This document shows positions 25,101-36,119 of a DNA stretch of 64,000 nucleotides, piece after piece. Position 1 is the stretch's first letter. Each line of letters starts with the position of its first letter. The notes beneath the pieces were generated by a model. That model ran no database searches. It saw nothing but the letters and a program-made list of their open reading frames with translations, and was not told where the DNA came from. Both the position numbers and the translations under genes were made by a program. Origin of the DNA: Decorospora gaudefroyi (taxonomy: Eukaryota > Ascomycota > Dothideomycetes > Pleosporales > Pleosporaceae); NCBI GenBank assembly GCA_010015605.1, contig ML975259.1, forward strand, positions 124,001 through 188,000, read 5' to 3'.

Positions 25101-26534
25101 GGGGTAGCCAGCATTGCATGAGCGGACAGCCCTGCTACGATCATGCGAGGACGACTGCAATTGATATCGGTCGCTCGGATAGGTATCAGGCAATGGGCAC
25201 AGGTTCATGTAGTTTGCGCACGTGTACACTGTCATTGTATTGGCGCACGGTTTGGGATCTTGGATAGAATACCGTGGAGGCGATACAGATACACGGTCCA
25301 AGAGCAACTAGTAACGTTCGCTTGGTAGGTACACGTCCCATCCTGGGGGGAGGCTAAAAACGGACCCTCGTACAGACCCGGTAATCGAGCAGCTTTGCAT
25401 GTGGAGCGCCAGCAAAGCGTGTGGTCGTGGTCGTGTTCGCGTCTTCGGCCCTGGATACTCCATGTCGTAATCCAGTTCCTTTTCCCGGAAGTTTCGAGGA
25501 GATCGTTGACCACGACAAGCGGGGTAGTGCAGGCCCGCCTCACACTCCGTAAAGCTGCGTATATTCGCCACCACCTGATGTTAGCGATAGGTTGGCCCGC
25601 CAAGACGAAGCCCAAGTGCTTAGGTATCGTTGATGCGTAACATGTTGGCATACCCAGGAGGTTCCTAGTATCATATCTGAGATACATGTCGCCCAAGGGT
25701 ATCCTCGCGCTTGGATGCATCCAGACCCAGTGTATCGCAAACCGCGAGGGATCTCCCTGTATTGAACGGATCCTTCGCTCGAGGAACGTCGTGCTGAGGC
25801 CACGCGTCGAGCCTGCGCATGCCGGTATACGGGACTGGCAGTTCTAATAAGCTCGGGCACCATGGGGAAGATGGCGGTCCGATCGTGGTGGTTCAACTTG
25901 GGGTCATGATCGGCGAGACATCTGGTCGCCAAGATGCCTTTCCGTGCCGGGGCCGTTCCACTCCACTTGAACAACAACCGGTCATCTTCGGCATCTGCAG
26001 GAGGGTGTAAAGAAAAGAAACCATGTCGCATTATTTCTCTTCTGAGATTGTGGTGGCGAGAAGATCGTCTTTAAGCATCTGCAGTCGTTCTGAATGACCG
26101 CAACGTTGTAGACGTGGCCGCTTCGTTGTCCGGGCCAAAGGTTGAGAGCCGAGACGCGAGCCATACCTATTGAACGCCTATAGTATATCGAAGACTCCGG
26201 GTATACTGTATAATGCAAGGGCATTTTTCTGAGTGGCCTTCTTTTGGTAGGGCGGAGACGCATTGATGCCAGTTCGCCTCATTGTTCGCCCTATCCAGCC
26301 CAACGACGCCATTGGGCAGCGAACCGCGCAGCGCCCAACCAAGGACTCGACTGCGATACTTCGCCGTCTCAGGACTCCGGTGGACATTATCGCGCAGGTA
26401 GCGAATTGCGAGGCTGGCGAATGTTGTATAAGTCCGAGGTGCCCGAGCTCGACTCTCTCCTCCAGCGCGTGAACGGAAACCACAGCTGGTTCTGATTGTC
26501 CTCCTTCAACGTGACTGTCCCAACGCATACGATC
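22143..26534. other. Gene-poor intergenic island (left half)
   Basis: About 4.4 kb with no intact gene. Open frames such as 24776-25267 (+), 25232-25720 (-) and 25540-26031 (-) overlap on opposite strands and contain no recognisable domain. No terminal repeats or transposase were seen. The sequence may be decayed beyond recognition. Confidence 0.55.
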
Positions 26535-26872
26535 ATGGCTGCACCAAACTCGTACTTCGTCCCAGGCTTCGGCATCTCGAGAGCCGTGATACAAAACGAG
26601 ATCCGCTACCATTGCGGACCTGACGCCATCGTCCGACCGTATACTTTTCAGGGGCGTGATGGCTTCCTCATCACAACCGTCGGGCCACCGTTGACCAAGG
26701 TACTTTACCTGCATTGTCTCTTCAAGCGCAGAAGCTAATTTTTTAGGCGCAAATCGAGGACCTCAAGTTGTCTTCGCTCGAATACGAAGAGAAGCAGTCC
26801 CGCATCGCCAACGAGTCCAGCGTCTTCGTGAACGCACCCATCGCAATAAATCAACGAATACGGCGGGCCTGA
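26535..26872 (+). CDS. Small conserved-type fungal protein (YFVPGxGISR), unknown function
   Basis: Two exons, 26535-26699 and 26747-26872, joined over a 47-nt phase-0 intron with a gctaat branch near the acceptor; 96 aa. The order of blocks (SYFVPGFGISR, RYHCGPDAIVRPY, GRDGFLITT, PPLTK|AQIEDL, then a charged helix and VNAPIAINQR) matches, as far as I recall, small uncharacterised proteins common in Pezizomycotina, where the same intron splits the PLTK/QIEDL junction. No signal peptide or membrane segment. It is the only supported gene within roughly 10 kb. Just past the stop the other two frames stay open for a while, so the C-terminus could be different if there is an error or frameshift near 26850. 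Function is unknown. Confidence 0.6.
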
Positions 26873-29800
26873 TAAGCGCCTCGAACGACAGCTGGCGTCT
26901 CTTTTGCGACTTGTCGAAGGAGTGGAAAAGCATCGACTTATACCCCGTACCTTTCTCTCTTCTATACGTTCCGATCTCTTTTTTGTTATATTATTAGCGT
27001 GCATTATATCTTTGGGTAGACTTGAAGCGTGGAGTCTATGTTGTACGGTTGTTAATGTCTTCTACTTTCGGTTGTTTCGAGATCAGTTGAAGGGAGATGT
27101 CTCTTTTCTTGCTGTTCCACTGCTGAAGCGATATGTAATGTTAGCCTCAATCTAAAGTCCTGTTCTCCCGTCATCGCTCTCAGTTTTGCTCCCTGTGATT
27201 TCGGACTGTATGTTATTATTTCAGGAGCATCTCTCCGCATGGTCGAATTCGGGATCTATGTGATGTTAATGGTGGAACAGGACATCGCGCCCGTCTAGGT
27301 AATGTCGGGACAGAAGTTGGGCGTAGTTTTTATCGTTTTGACCCGACTACATATCGTCCTTGTTATTGGTATCTCACTCGAGCTAGGACACGAAGCCCGG
27401 TGGGAAAGACGGTAATGGCGAAAGCTGCTCCAGGGCGAAGTGCACCCCTCAACGTTTCGGTGCGGCTACATCTCGATTTTTCTTATCCACACGTACGTTG
27501 ACTGAACTTACTCCACGTCCCCCTCCACTTCACTCACCCTCACCAAGCAAAGAACAACTCCAACACTAACCCATCACATTATATCAATCAAAATTCCGTA
27601 TCGCGAGACCGACCCAGATTTCAAGAGTGAGCTCTTTGAAAAGGTCTAGGCAGCGTTCAACGCAAAGTTCGGGGTTTCCCAATATGTTCTCCCGCGGCCA
27701 CTCCTCCTCGTTGATGAACATGCAGAAAAGCCACTGCCGTGCCATGAACCTGCCGAGGAGACCCATCGCCATCAGCGCCCACTTATCGGTGCGCATCCGT
27801 GCCTTTTACGAGCAGATGGCCGCCGGCGGTCGAGCATCCGCCAGCCAGCATCGACATCAAGCTCGAAGTCCTGCCACAGAACAGTCAGGATGCGCCTATC
27901 GCAGGTATCACTCGAGCTTCCTGCAGCTGCACGACCCCGGGACACTACCAGATCTGCCCTTTGTGAGCTTCCTGACTATTAAGTCTAGGGCGAACAGCTC
28001 CGGCGCCGAAAACGCGACAGACATACGCCCTCTGTAACGGGCTGAGCCCGAGGTCACATGACTAGGCTGCTGGCCTAGTCGCTTCCTTCCCTTCTGTCCC
28101 CCACCTTGCCTTAGCAATGCGTGGACCGTGCGCGAACACAAACAACATGAGATGGCAGCCACCTTCTCTCTTTCCCTTCATCTCGACTGTAAATAGCATC
28201 TGAGTTAGGTAGCTGGAATACAGTGCCTACGGACCGTTCACACCCTCTGTCTCCCCTCATGCCGCTGCAGACCCTCGCCCACCTACCAGTTGTCCAAGAG
28301 TGGAATTCTCCCTGGTTGTGGGAGCGGCCCATGCCCGCCTCCGTGCCAAGTAGGATAATGCGCGAGCACTACACCTGGTCGTGTTGGGAAGCCCCCCTGC
28401 GGGACGCCCGCCACGAGTTCAGCGCCGCCATTATGGACCAGGAGAAGCACCTCTGCGGGAAAATGGTGCCCGCTAGTCTGACCAGTGCCTCACTGCACTT
28501 CTGGCCTTTTTCCGAGCGCCCTAAGAATGAGCAGTCCGTAGCCCGGCCGGACCTGATCCATCGTCATCTTAGCAGATGCTCAAGATGAACAGGATTAGTT
28601 AGGAGGTAGCACTATCGGAAAGAAAACAAATCACGTTTGAGCCCCAAGTTTGTAGCAAGACGGATTTCTCTTGGGATTCATGTAAGGTGAGCAAAAGTTG
28701 CGCTGTGCAGACCATTGCTTGTTATTCGACCACGTGGTCCCTTCTTAAGCGACTTTGGATAGATAGACTAAAAGTTTATGTACGAGGGGCATAGCAACCA
28801 AGTGCTTCTGCGTGTTATTGAAATTGATGACCCTTCCTTCAATCATTCATTTAATCGTCCTTTGTAGAATGAGCTTCGAACATAGGCAGTAAACATTCTA
28901 AACACAAGCGATATCCTTGCTGGCTGAGATGAACATAACCTTCTAGAAGACTATCCTTTTCCGCACTAATTTCCAATGCCTGCACACAAGAAAAGCGAGG
29001 AAGTAATTCTTCTGCCCCCTAAGCGATATCATCGTCGGCGTCGTTGAGAACAATGATGATGACGATGATACGATGATATGATCTCTAGCACAAGTGGCAA
29101 GCCTTGCACGTTTGCGTTAAGTAGCCATCGCTTTAGGTGTAGGTTGTTCGTTCTAGCGTTTATAAATCACGCTTCATGTTATACACAGTATTAGATTAGT
29201 TGTAGCGTGTCTTCATCAGCTGCAACGTGATCGCTCGTATGTCCTGCCGCCCACTTCCGCACTCTCGATATTGCCGAAACTGCTGGCAAGAGACCCCAAA
29301 ACATCGCCATGGCCTTTCCTACAGGTCTTGGTGAGTTTGCGCTCCATAGTGTAGTTTTCGTTTGTTCGCGAACACTGGAGCAAGTGTGTCTTCGTCGGGA
29401 TTCTAGATATACTACGAGCAGGTCCTAAAGGCATTAGGCAATGCGTCCGCATGATACGGCTCATATGCGATGGGTTCGGCGGCTTTAATAAAAGGGTGCA
29501 GTATATCGAGAATCGAATCGCGTGATATGCGGCATATGAAGCGTATGGTTAAAATACTGTGATCGAACGCGTGATGTTATATCTTACTTGAGGATCTAAC
29601 ACGTGCGGCAGTGGATAGGGCGTTTAAGAGCTCGCGGGTGTGTGAAAGTGTTAATCACCTAGGGCGTGACCACTCTAGAAGGAAGTATAGTGGAAAAGGG
29701 TTTTGCTTGACTACGCCTAAATAAAATCGTGTCGGCTTCTAGGTAACCAGCTGCAGTCTTCCGTCGCTTTTCTCACTAAGTCACATTCCTAATGTCCTAA

Positions 29801-29998
29801 AGCATGGTTGCGAGAGTTTCCCTATGACCTACTCAGTCCAACTAAGCTAGCAGTATCGTGTAAAGTATTGATGGCTTTATACTACAAGATGAAATCACAC
29901 TCGTTCTATTACTAGTCCTTCGAAGTACTAGTAAATGTGAGGTATCCTACTTGGTGAGGTAACCTGCTTGTAGGGAAGAAGCCGCCACCCAAAATATA

Positions 29999-30337
29999 TT
30001 AGTGATTACATTTACGACATAGCGATGCTATGTCGCGGTTGGGATTAATGTCTTTAATAACGCCCTCCGCGATAGCCATCGAGAAAAACAATGTGACGGG
30101 ACACATATAGCGCTTTGTATGCTTATTAGTTAAGGCTATAGTCTTTCTTAGTAAGACATTAGCTTCATCGAAGAACGAAAGCGTGACTTTATAATTATCC
30201 GCTCCACGTTCGATTTTCCCGCAGTACTCCATCTCGGCTATTAAGACGGATAAGAAGCAAAGCTCGAGTAGTCTTTTCGAACTCCGTAAGAAAGATCCTC
30301 GTATCGCTATAGTGAAGTGCTTCTTTAAGAGCGACAT
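29999..30337 (-). CDS. Isolated 112-aa open frame, unidentified
   Basis: An ATG-to-stop frame of 112 codons in an A/T-rich region where long frames are otherwise rare. The product is basic, rich in Leu/Ile and Lys, and ends CRKCNH. It lacks a signal peptide and any motif I know. A stop (TAG) lies a few codons upstream in frame. It may be the remnant of a mobile-element gene or a chance frame. Confidence 0.2.
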   Translation of the reverse strand: MSLLKKHFTIAIRGSFLRSSKRLLELCFLSVLIAEMEYCGKIERGADNYKVTLSFFDEANVLLRKTIALTNKHTKRYMCPVTLFFSMAIAEGVIKDINPNRDIASLCRKCNH

Positions 30338-31264
30338 AAGAATGTAGTCCTAAATAAAAAATTTATAGGATACTAAAGGCGACTTGGAGAGGATAACGTG
30401 AGTAATCGAAACTGTATGTATCGCGAGCCTAGATAAAGGAAAACAGGTTTTGTAAGTTACTCTTAAGTAGCTGCGGTTTTAAGTTGGAACTCGTAGGTAT
30501 AGTAGCACACTAGAAAGTACAACTTGGATGCAGAGTTAGGAGTGGTAAACATTGTATCACGTTAAAGTATTAGTCCTCTAATCCCCCCTCCCCCCCTCTC
30601 CGGACCCCCCCAAACAGCATATGTAATCGTGCACTACGCTATAGCCGTGCGGCGTTGTGATGCAGATAAAGACTCCGGGTGTAGAGAATAGAATCTTCGC
30701 TAACACTGCGCTGCAACTACTACTACTACTTATAGTACACCTCTCCCTGTAACTCTAGGTCACGTTCGCTAATTTGTGTTACTATCGCGTCGATCATATT
30801 TCTCAACCAAGCGTGAAAGATGAAAAGAAGGGGCGAGAACGCATGATATTTAGTTTGACTAAGCACAGGATACGAATTAGCTACCTAGGTAGCTTACCGG
30901 GACCAAGTCTAGCCTTTGTACTTGGCTAACGACGCAGGATGTTTCTGTAAACAGTCTAGGTATTAGCAAAGTGCGAAGAGCACTTCTTCGTCCTAAAGAC
31001 CCAAGCTTCCTTGGCATCTTGGTATTTTAGCGCGCCGGTACTCCCCGTTTAGTGAGATTGTTTGCCGAAGTTTGCCCGTCTTAGCGCCTGCGGCCTACCA
31101 ACCGTATTTAGGCTTTGTGGAGGAGCTCTAAACCGCAGGCCGATAAAAATGGGTTTACTACAACTATAAAAGCACATCTACGCACTTATGCACGGCACGT
31201 AAGGTGCACGTGCTCGCTAGAGACTCTCATTGGGCAAGGATTGCGGGTGATGTTCGGTCGTATC

Positions 31265-31373
31265 GATACGATCCGAATACGCGTAAACTTTTACAGGGGC
31301 TGTCCTTTCGATTGATGTGGGTTGGTGGGTTCGGGCTTACTACGCGTATACAGTCAAAACACCGGTGTTCATA
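31265..31373 (+). repeat. Diverged direct repeat, copy A
   Basis: Starts gatacgatccgaatacgcg and ends cagtcaaaacacc. It aligns by eye with copy B (31499-31592) at about two thirds identity, sharing gatacga, atacgcg, tcgatgtgg-like and acgcgt segments, with many differences being C/T or G/A. Copies are about 234 bp apart. Confidence 0.5.
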
Positions 31374-31498
31374 GGAAAAGCGCCCGCGTTAGTCTTCGTC
31401 CAGGAGACGGACCGCAGGCTTTTGGATCGTTGCGAGGCCCTCAAGGCTTAGATCCCTGTGATGGCCTTCCAAGGGCGTTCTTCCGGTCGCGGGCCTGG

Positions 31499-31592
31499 GA
31501 TACGACCTTGATACGCGCAACCTCCTGAAGAGGCATCCTTGCGATCGATGTGGCTGAGGGTCTACCTAATACGCGTTACACTCAAAAAACCC
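31499..31592 (+). repeat. Diverged direct repeat, copy B
   Basis: Counterpart of copy A; starts gatacgaccttgatacgcg and ends acactcaaaaaaccc. Slightly shorter because of a gap of about 15 bases near the middle. Nature of the repeat unknown. Confidence 0.5.
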
Positions 31593-31844
31593 TTGCTAGA
31601 ATAACATTGAAGTACATTCGTTTATTCATGTGCAGTGTACTAACGTAGCTAAACTCCGAACTACACATCATGCCGCGGCAGAATAAGCTTCAGCTACCAA
31701 GGTACGCACTGTCTTATTCACGGTCTATTCCGCTACCATATTTGCTTCTACAAATATATCTAGCATCCACGGTTCCTCTTTCCTATCTATCAGCCGAGAC
31801 CTTCACTTCAACATACTCGCTCAGCCACTAGATCTAAGTCAATC

Positions 31845-33066
31845 ATGCGCTCTCTTACTCTCTTTCTCGCCGGTCTTGCGAGCGCTGCCAACGTATCGGA
31901 AATTCCTTCTTGGGCGCGTCCTAAGTTTCCTGTCAGCACCATCGATAATGATGGCGTATGTTTCCCCACACTCCAAGACAAAGCCAGAGCTGACCATCGA
32001 CAAAGACACATGCAGGTCGCTACGATGTTCGCAAGACAATGGTCTGGCTCGACGAGGAGAACCCAGAGAATTTGAACAGCTACTGCTACTTCTACTGGGT
32101 GACCACCACCTGTGGACGCAAGTTCCATACCATGCTGGCTCCGAATTTCTTCCGCGGCGCGACGACCGGCATCTTCAGGGTGGAAGACATGGACAATCTT
32201 ACATCTACTGGCGCAACCACTTTTGCGCCGGGTACCGGAAGCACCGAGTTTCTCAATTTCCAATCCGAGATTCAAAACCTCACCAGCCCGCGCGGAGGTG
32301 ACAACTTCACTGATGTGCACATCTCTGCCGACTATGCCGGTGTCAAGATGGATGTGCAAATGACGCCAACGGGCAAGAATCTGTACATTGGAGGTGCCGG
32401 AGGCGTCACTATTTCTCCCAAAACTGGAACAGACGCAAACCAGAACGACTACAGCACACTTATTCCAGGATACTCTTGGTACTGGGTATGTATAAACCAT
32501 TGAGCTGATCAGGGTGCTTCGTATTGCTAACACGGTTTGTGCTATAGGGAAACCCTACGCTCAAACTCGAGGGAACCATCACTGTTGATGGAGAAGAACT
32601 TGAGATTGACGCGGATGAATCCAGGGGATATTTCGAGCGTCAGTGGGGCGAGTTCGGTATCGCTGGTGGCCACTACGGATATTGGCTCTACCTTTCCAAC
32701 GGTATCTTGGTTCATGGCTGGGTTGTCGGTCCGACACTTGAGCAGCCTTTCGGCTACCCAGCTTGGGCGACCATCTGGCATCCCAACGGTATTCACGAGG
32801 TTCTCGAGGTGGACAACACGACCAAGGGCCTCAACGCCTGGAAGAGCGAGGCTAGCGGCAACAACTATTTCCAGGATGTTGAGCTGAACATGTCTCAGCG
32901 CAATGCATCCTTCAACATTCACCAGGTGATCAAGAATGGCGAGATCAGCCCACTGCCAGGTACCCAAGGATACAACATCAGCGAGGCATATGCCCAAGGA
33001 GATGGTATTTGGGAGGGCAAGCCCGTTACCTTCTATGGTCATCTCGAGCAGCTCTCATATTGGTAA
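31845..33066 (+). CDS. Secreted AttH/CrtC lipocalin-like protein (kievitone hydratase / fungal Diels-Alderase fold)
   Basis: Three exons, 31845-31955, 32006-32485 and 32548-33066; 369 aa. A signal peptide covers about residues 1-15. The body is rich in beta-strand-type Gly/aromatic sequence, with ERQWG (in GYFERQWGEFG) and GYWLYLSNG typical of the AttH family, whose fungal members include secreted kievitone hydratase and several Diels-Alderase-like enzymes of secondary metabolism. Several N-glycosylation sequons (for example NVS, NLT, NFT, NMS, NAS) fit secretion. The first intron is the weak point: the strong gtatgt donor at 31956 needs the acceptor at 32005 (after caaag) to keep frame; using the acceptor at 32015 would require a poorer donor at 31960. 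Neighbours are an acyltransferase and pseudogenes, so a small metabolic cluster is possible. Substrate unknown. Confidence 0.75.
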
Positions 33067-34323
33067 AACGGTCTCTTTTATTGTCTCGTTGCTCTTGGAG
33101 CGAAGAGAGTTGAGTTGAGTTTCGATGTATGTAGTGTACTAAAGGAGGATCAGAAATTCTGCATAGACTAGCTAACAAAATAGTACTACTATAGATGCAA
33201 AGCATAGAATTCAAGTACTTCGCTTGCTTTCTTCGAACCAAATTCTGAATTCAAGCACTAAAATCGTCTGTAACGGGTACTGAAGTACGTGCAGTATTAG
33301 CTACATATTTCTCTTCATTTGTTCTTTAACTAAGGCGGAGACCCCCTTAAAGCCCTCCCATCTTAATCGCCTGTAGCGGGCTTCTACTTTGTACAACGTA
33401 GAGCTGCGAGGATGGCAAGGAGCTGCAAGGATTGCGAGGGTAGCGAGAACCTACGAGGACCTGTGAGGATAGCGAGGAATAAATGCCAGCGTAATTCTTT
33501 TCTTGTAGAATACGAGTTTTATCATAACATCTTTACTTCAGTGTTCGTCTCGTGCATTCCAACGTCTTATCGTAGCATCCCGATATCTTAGCGTGTGTCA
33601 CGAGAGGCAACGAGCAGTGACGTCAGAGCTTGCTTCAGAAGCTTGATTGATTTTGTCGCGGTTCTGGAGGTTTTCCTTTTCCCTTGTACTACATAGCAGT
33701 TTCATGACTCCACTGCTGTACTACGCAGTACCAGCCACCTCTAATTTCCTACATATACTGCTCATAGTCACATACAATATCACCTCAGTTCAATCCTTCA
33801 ATTCTTCCTGCACGCAATCCCGAACAGATTTGCTACGTACGGTTCTCACGTATGTACAAGACGTTGCGTAAAGAAACAGAGCAGAACTTCGTAGGCAGAA
33901 TATATTAGTAGTGGCTGGCGCGTGTGTAGTGCCTCGGTAGCGCTCAGCCAATCAGCAGTCAGGTGTCAGGCAACTAGGCGGTTACCGTGACAGCGTGTAC
34001 CTTAACTACCGGTCGGTACAGTAAGCGAGCCACATAGCTCTACACAGTAAGATTTAATAATACCAATTAACGTTAATTACCGCTTTTTTGCAGCTTAACC
34101 TACTATAGTAGGTAGGACAACGGACCGTAATTCGCAGCTAAAGCAGCAAAACAAGAAAGCGGCTCTACGTTAGTGGGAGCTGCTCATAAGCACATCTCGA
34201 GGGCCTAGGTAGCTCGAGTAGCTCTCTTCTCTTTCGAACACCATCCTCAGTGTACCCGTGCGATAGCTCCTCGAGCGTAGCCCCTCACATGCGCCGCCTA
34301 CCCTTATCCCTATCGACAACATC
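33067..34323. other. Intergenic region
   Basis: No gene seen. Holds a degenerate short repeat (33400-33480), a perfect CRE palindrome TGACGTCA at 33618-33625, a 14-bp palindrome CCTACTATAGTAGG at 34099-34112 and the promoter of the acyltransferase gene. Confidence 0.55.
33400..33480 (+). repeat. Degenerate short tandem repeat
   Basis: Imperfect copies of a gcgaggat / gcaaggat-like unit recur every roughly 10-14 bases. Short and diverged; no function apparent. Confidence 0.4.
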
Positions 34324-35955
34324 ATGACGCCTTCGGCAGCCCTACACGGTCCTTCTATCGCTCGAAAAAGCCGGGTATTGCCACATCAGCCAACAAGCCG
34401 CGAGTGTGCTCTGCCGTTGTCGCTGCTAGATGCAACAACCGCTAATTTTGGGCTGACCAGTGCCATCTGGCTCCTGGAGCGTCCAACCATTTCACTTGCT
34501 TCGGCGGACCTTGCCAACCATCTACGCACAGCACTCAGCACGACTTTGGATGCATATCCACTATGGTGTGGCTACCTGAAAGGCATCCTTAGCATCGATG
34601 ACGATGAACTCCCTCTGGAAACAGCATCTTTCCCAACCCACGCAAAACGCTACGGTCGTGTGTATGTGCACTATGGTACTAGCACAGATCCCGGGGTTGA
34701 ATTTGTAGAGGCGACAAGCACGGCGACTGTCGACAATCTATACGATGCGCATTCGGCCAAACGACGGCCTGTCTGGAACCGAGGAGAAGACGAACAGATT
34801 CTCACCCAATTTTCACCTCCGACCAACGTGGTAAGGGCGCTCGAGCCTAATGAGAGCGACACGGATGGTCTATACAAACCTATCATGGCGATACAAGGTA
34901 CCGTACTGGCATGCGGTAGTTATGTATTAGCCGTCAAGATTGCACATCCACTCGCAGACATCACCTCACTCACAAGATTCGTGCGAGACTGGGCGAGTAT
35001 CAGCCGTGCCATGCTTACGGAAGCCGTCCTACCAGTACCGAATCGGTTGTTTGAGCCTCAACGGCTGGATGCGTTTGCGGCTGGCGATATCAATGCAGAC
35101 CATGCTGATCCCAGCATTATCAAAGACGCTCTTTCCCTCCCATTGCACAGATACGATTGGTGGGCCCCGCCAGCCCAGCCGCCCTCTCCCTTCCCCTCGG
35201 ATCTGCCACTGGCTGGAAAGCCGCTCCCTTGGGCGGAATGGGATACGAAAGCGGCCGTGGATCAGTACACAGTTCACTTTAGCAAAAAGCAGATTGATCA
35301 TCTGTGGCAATCAGCTACCCAGGAAAACTCTCTTCCATCGCCCAAGTTGAAGATTAGCAAGCATGACGCTTTATTGGCTCATGTCTGGTCGTGTGTCGTG
35401 CGTGCGCGTGGCCTGGAGGCGGACCAGGGCCCCGTTCACTGCGATCTCGTGCTGGGCACTCGACCAGCTTTTCAACTTGATAGTTCCTTCCTCGGCTCGC
35501 CTACTATGATGCTCAATATTGAGATGCCGGCCTCGCATATTGCTTCCGGTAGTGCATTGGGAACCATTGCACGCCGCATACGCGAGACGGTATCCTTGGT
35601 CAACGATCCTCAGCGATTGAGTGCTCATCTCCATAGCATTGCCTACGAGGCATCGCCGCAACGGCTCTGGCAAGCGTTTTTAGGCAAACGGCATATCTTG
35701 GTTACGACGTGGGCTCGCGCAGGTGTTTATGATATTGACTTTGGACTGGGGTCGCGGATTCGCTACGCTGACGGTGTGGTACCGTGTTTGGATGGGTGTA
35801 TTCTGATTGTTGATAGTTCACCGATGGAATGTCCACTTGCTTCGAGCACAGTAGCGCCAGCGTGGACGGATAATGGAGTGGATGTTACTTTGCCGTTGCG
35901 CTGCCAAGATATGAAGCGTTTGCTGTCGGATCCGTTGCTTCTGCCAAATGTGTAA
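34324..35955 (+). CDS. BAHD-like acyltransferase (transferase family PF02458 type)
   Basis: Single exon, 543 aa. The catalytic HxxxD motif is HPLAD at residues 208-212 and the second family motif is DFGLG at 472-476 (consensus DFGWG), both at the usual spacing for plant BAHD and fungal trichothecene-3-O-acetyltransferase-like enzymes. Such enzymes transfer an acyl group from acyl-CoA to a hydroxyl or amine in the cytosol, often in secondary metabolism. There is no signal peptide. No polyketide or peptide synthase gene lies in the window, so the acceptor is unknown. Trp to Leu in the second motif is a tolerated variation in fungal members. Its nearest intact neighbour upstream is the AttH-like gene on the same strand. 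Confidence 0.88.
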   Translation: MTPSAALHGPSIARKSRVLPHQPTSRECALPLSLLDATTANFGLTSAIWLLERPTISLASADLANHLRTALSTTLDAYPLWCGYLKGILSIDDDELPLETASFPTHAKRYGRVYVHYGTSTDPGVEFVEATSTATVDNLYDAHSAKRRPVWNRGEDEQILTQFSPPTNVVRALEPNESDTDGLYKPIMAIQGTVLACGSYVLAVKIAHPLADITSLTRFVRDWASISRAMLTEAVLPVPNRLFEPQRLDAFAAGDINADHADPSIIKDALSLPLHRYDWWAPPAQPPSPFPSDLPLAGKPLPWAEWDTKAAVDQYTVHFSKKQIDHLWQSATQENSLPSPKLKISKHDALLAHVWSCVVRARGLEADQGPVHCDLVLGTRPAFQLDSSFLGSPTMMLNIEMPASHIASGSALGTIARRIRETVSLVNDPQRLSAHLHSIAYEASPQRLWQAFLGKRHILVTTWARAGVYDIDFGLGSRIRYADGVVPCLDGCILIVDSSPMECPLASSTVAPAWTDNGVDVTLPLRCQDMKRLLSDPLLLPNV

Positions 35956-36119
35956 TCCCTACAATAACACTATATTTATTAAGGTTAGGGAGAGATATAT
36001 TCATTTTAACGTCCATTCGATAAAGGTTAGGGGCAGTAGCTAAACGCTCCCAAAGGGCTTGGAAGGAATGTTTTCAAGCAACTACGGAGATTCAACATAT
36101 CCGATCGTATTTGATTCCG

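Larger units (their letters stand above)
26873..31844. other. Gene-poor, A+T-richer intergenic island (right half)
   Basis: About 5 kb, visibly richer in A/T from about 28,600 onward. No intact gene is supported. It contains a possible relic near 27590-27760 (+), a GAT-rich microsatellite-like patch around 29050-29080, an isolated 112-aa frame at 29999-30337 (minus), C-runs around 30585-30610, a 16-bp palindrome at 30879, and a pair of diverged direct repeats at 31265 and 31499. Confidence 0.55.

Noticed and set aside
24776..26031. Overlapping open frames of 160-165 codons on both strands
   Set aside because: None has a recognisable domain, introns or consistent coding character; they overlap each other on opposite strands.
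26178..26714. 178-codon minus-strand frame
   Set aside because: Antisense to the small gene at 26535, which has a better supported intron and block structure.
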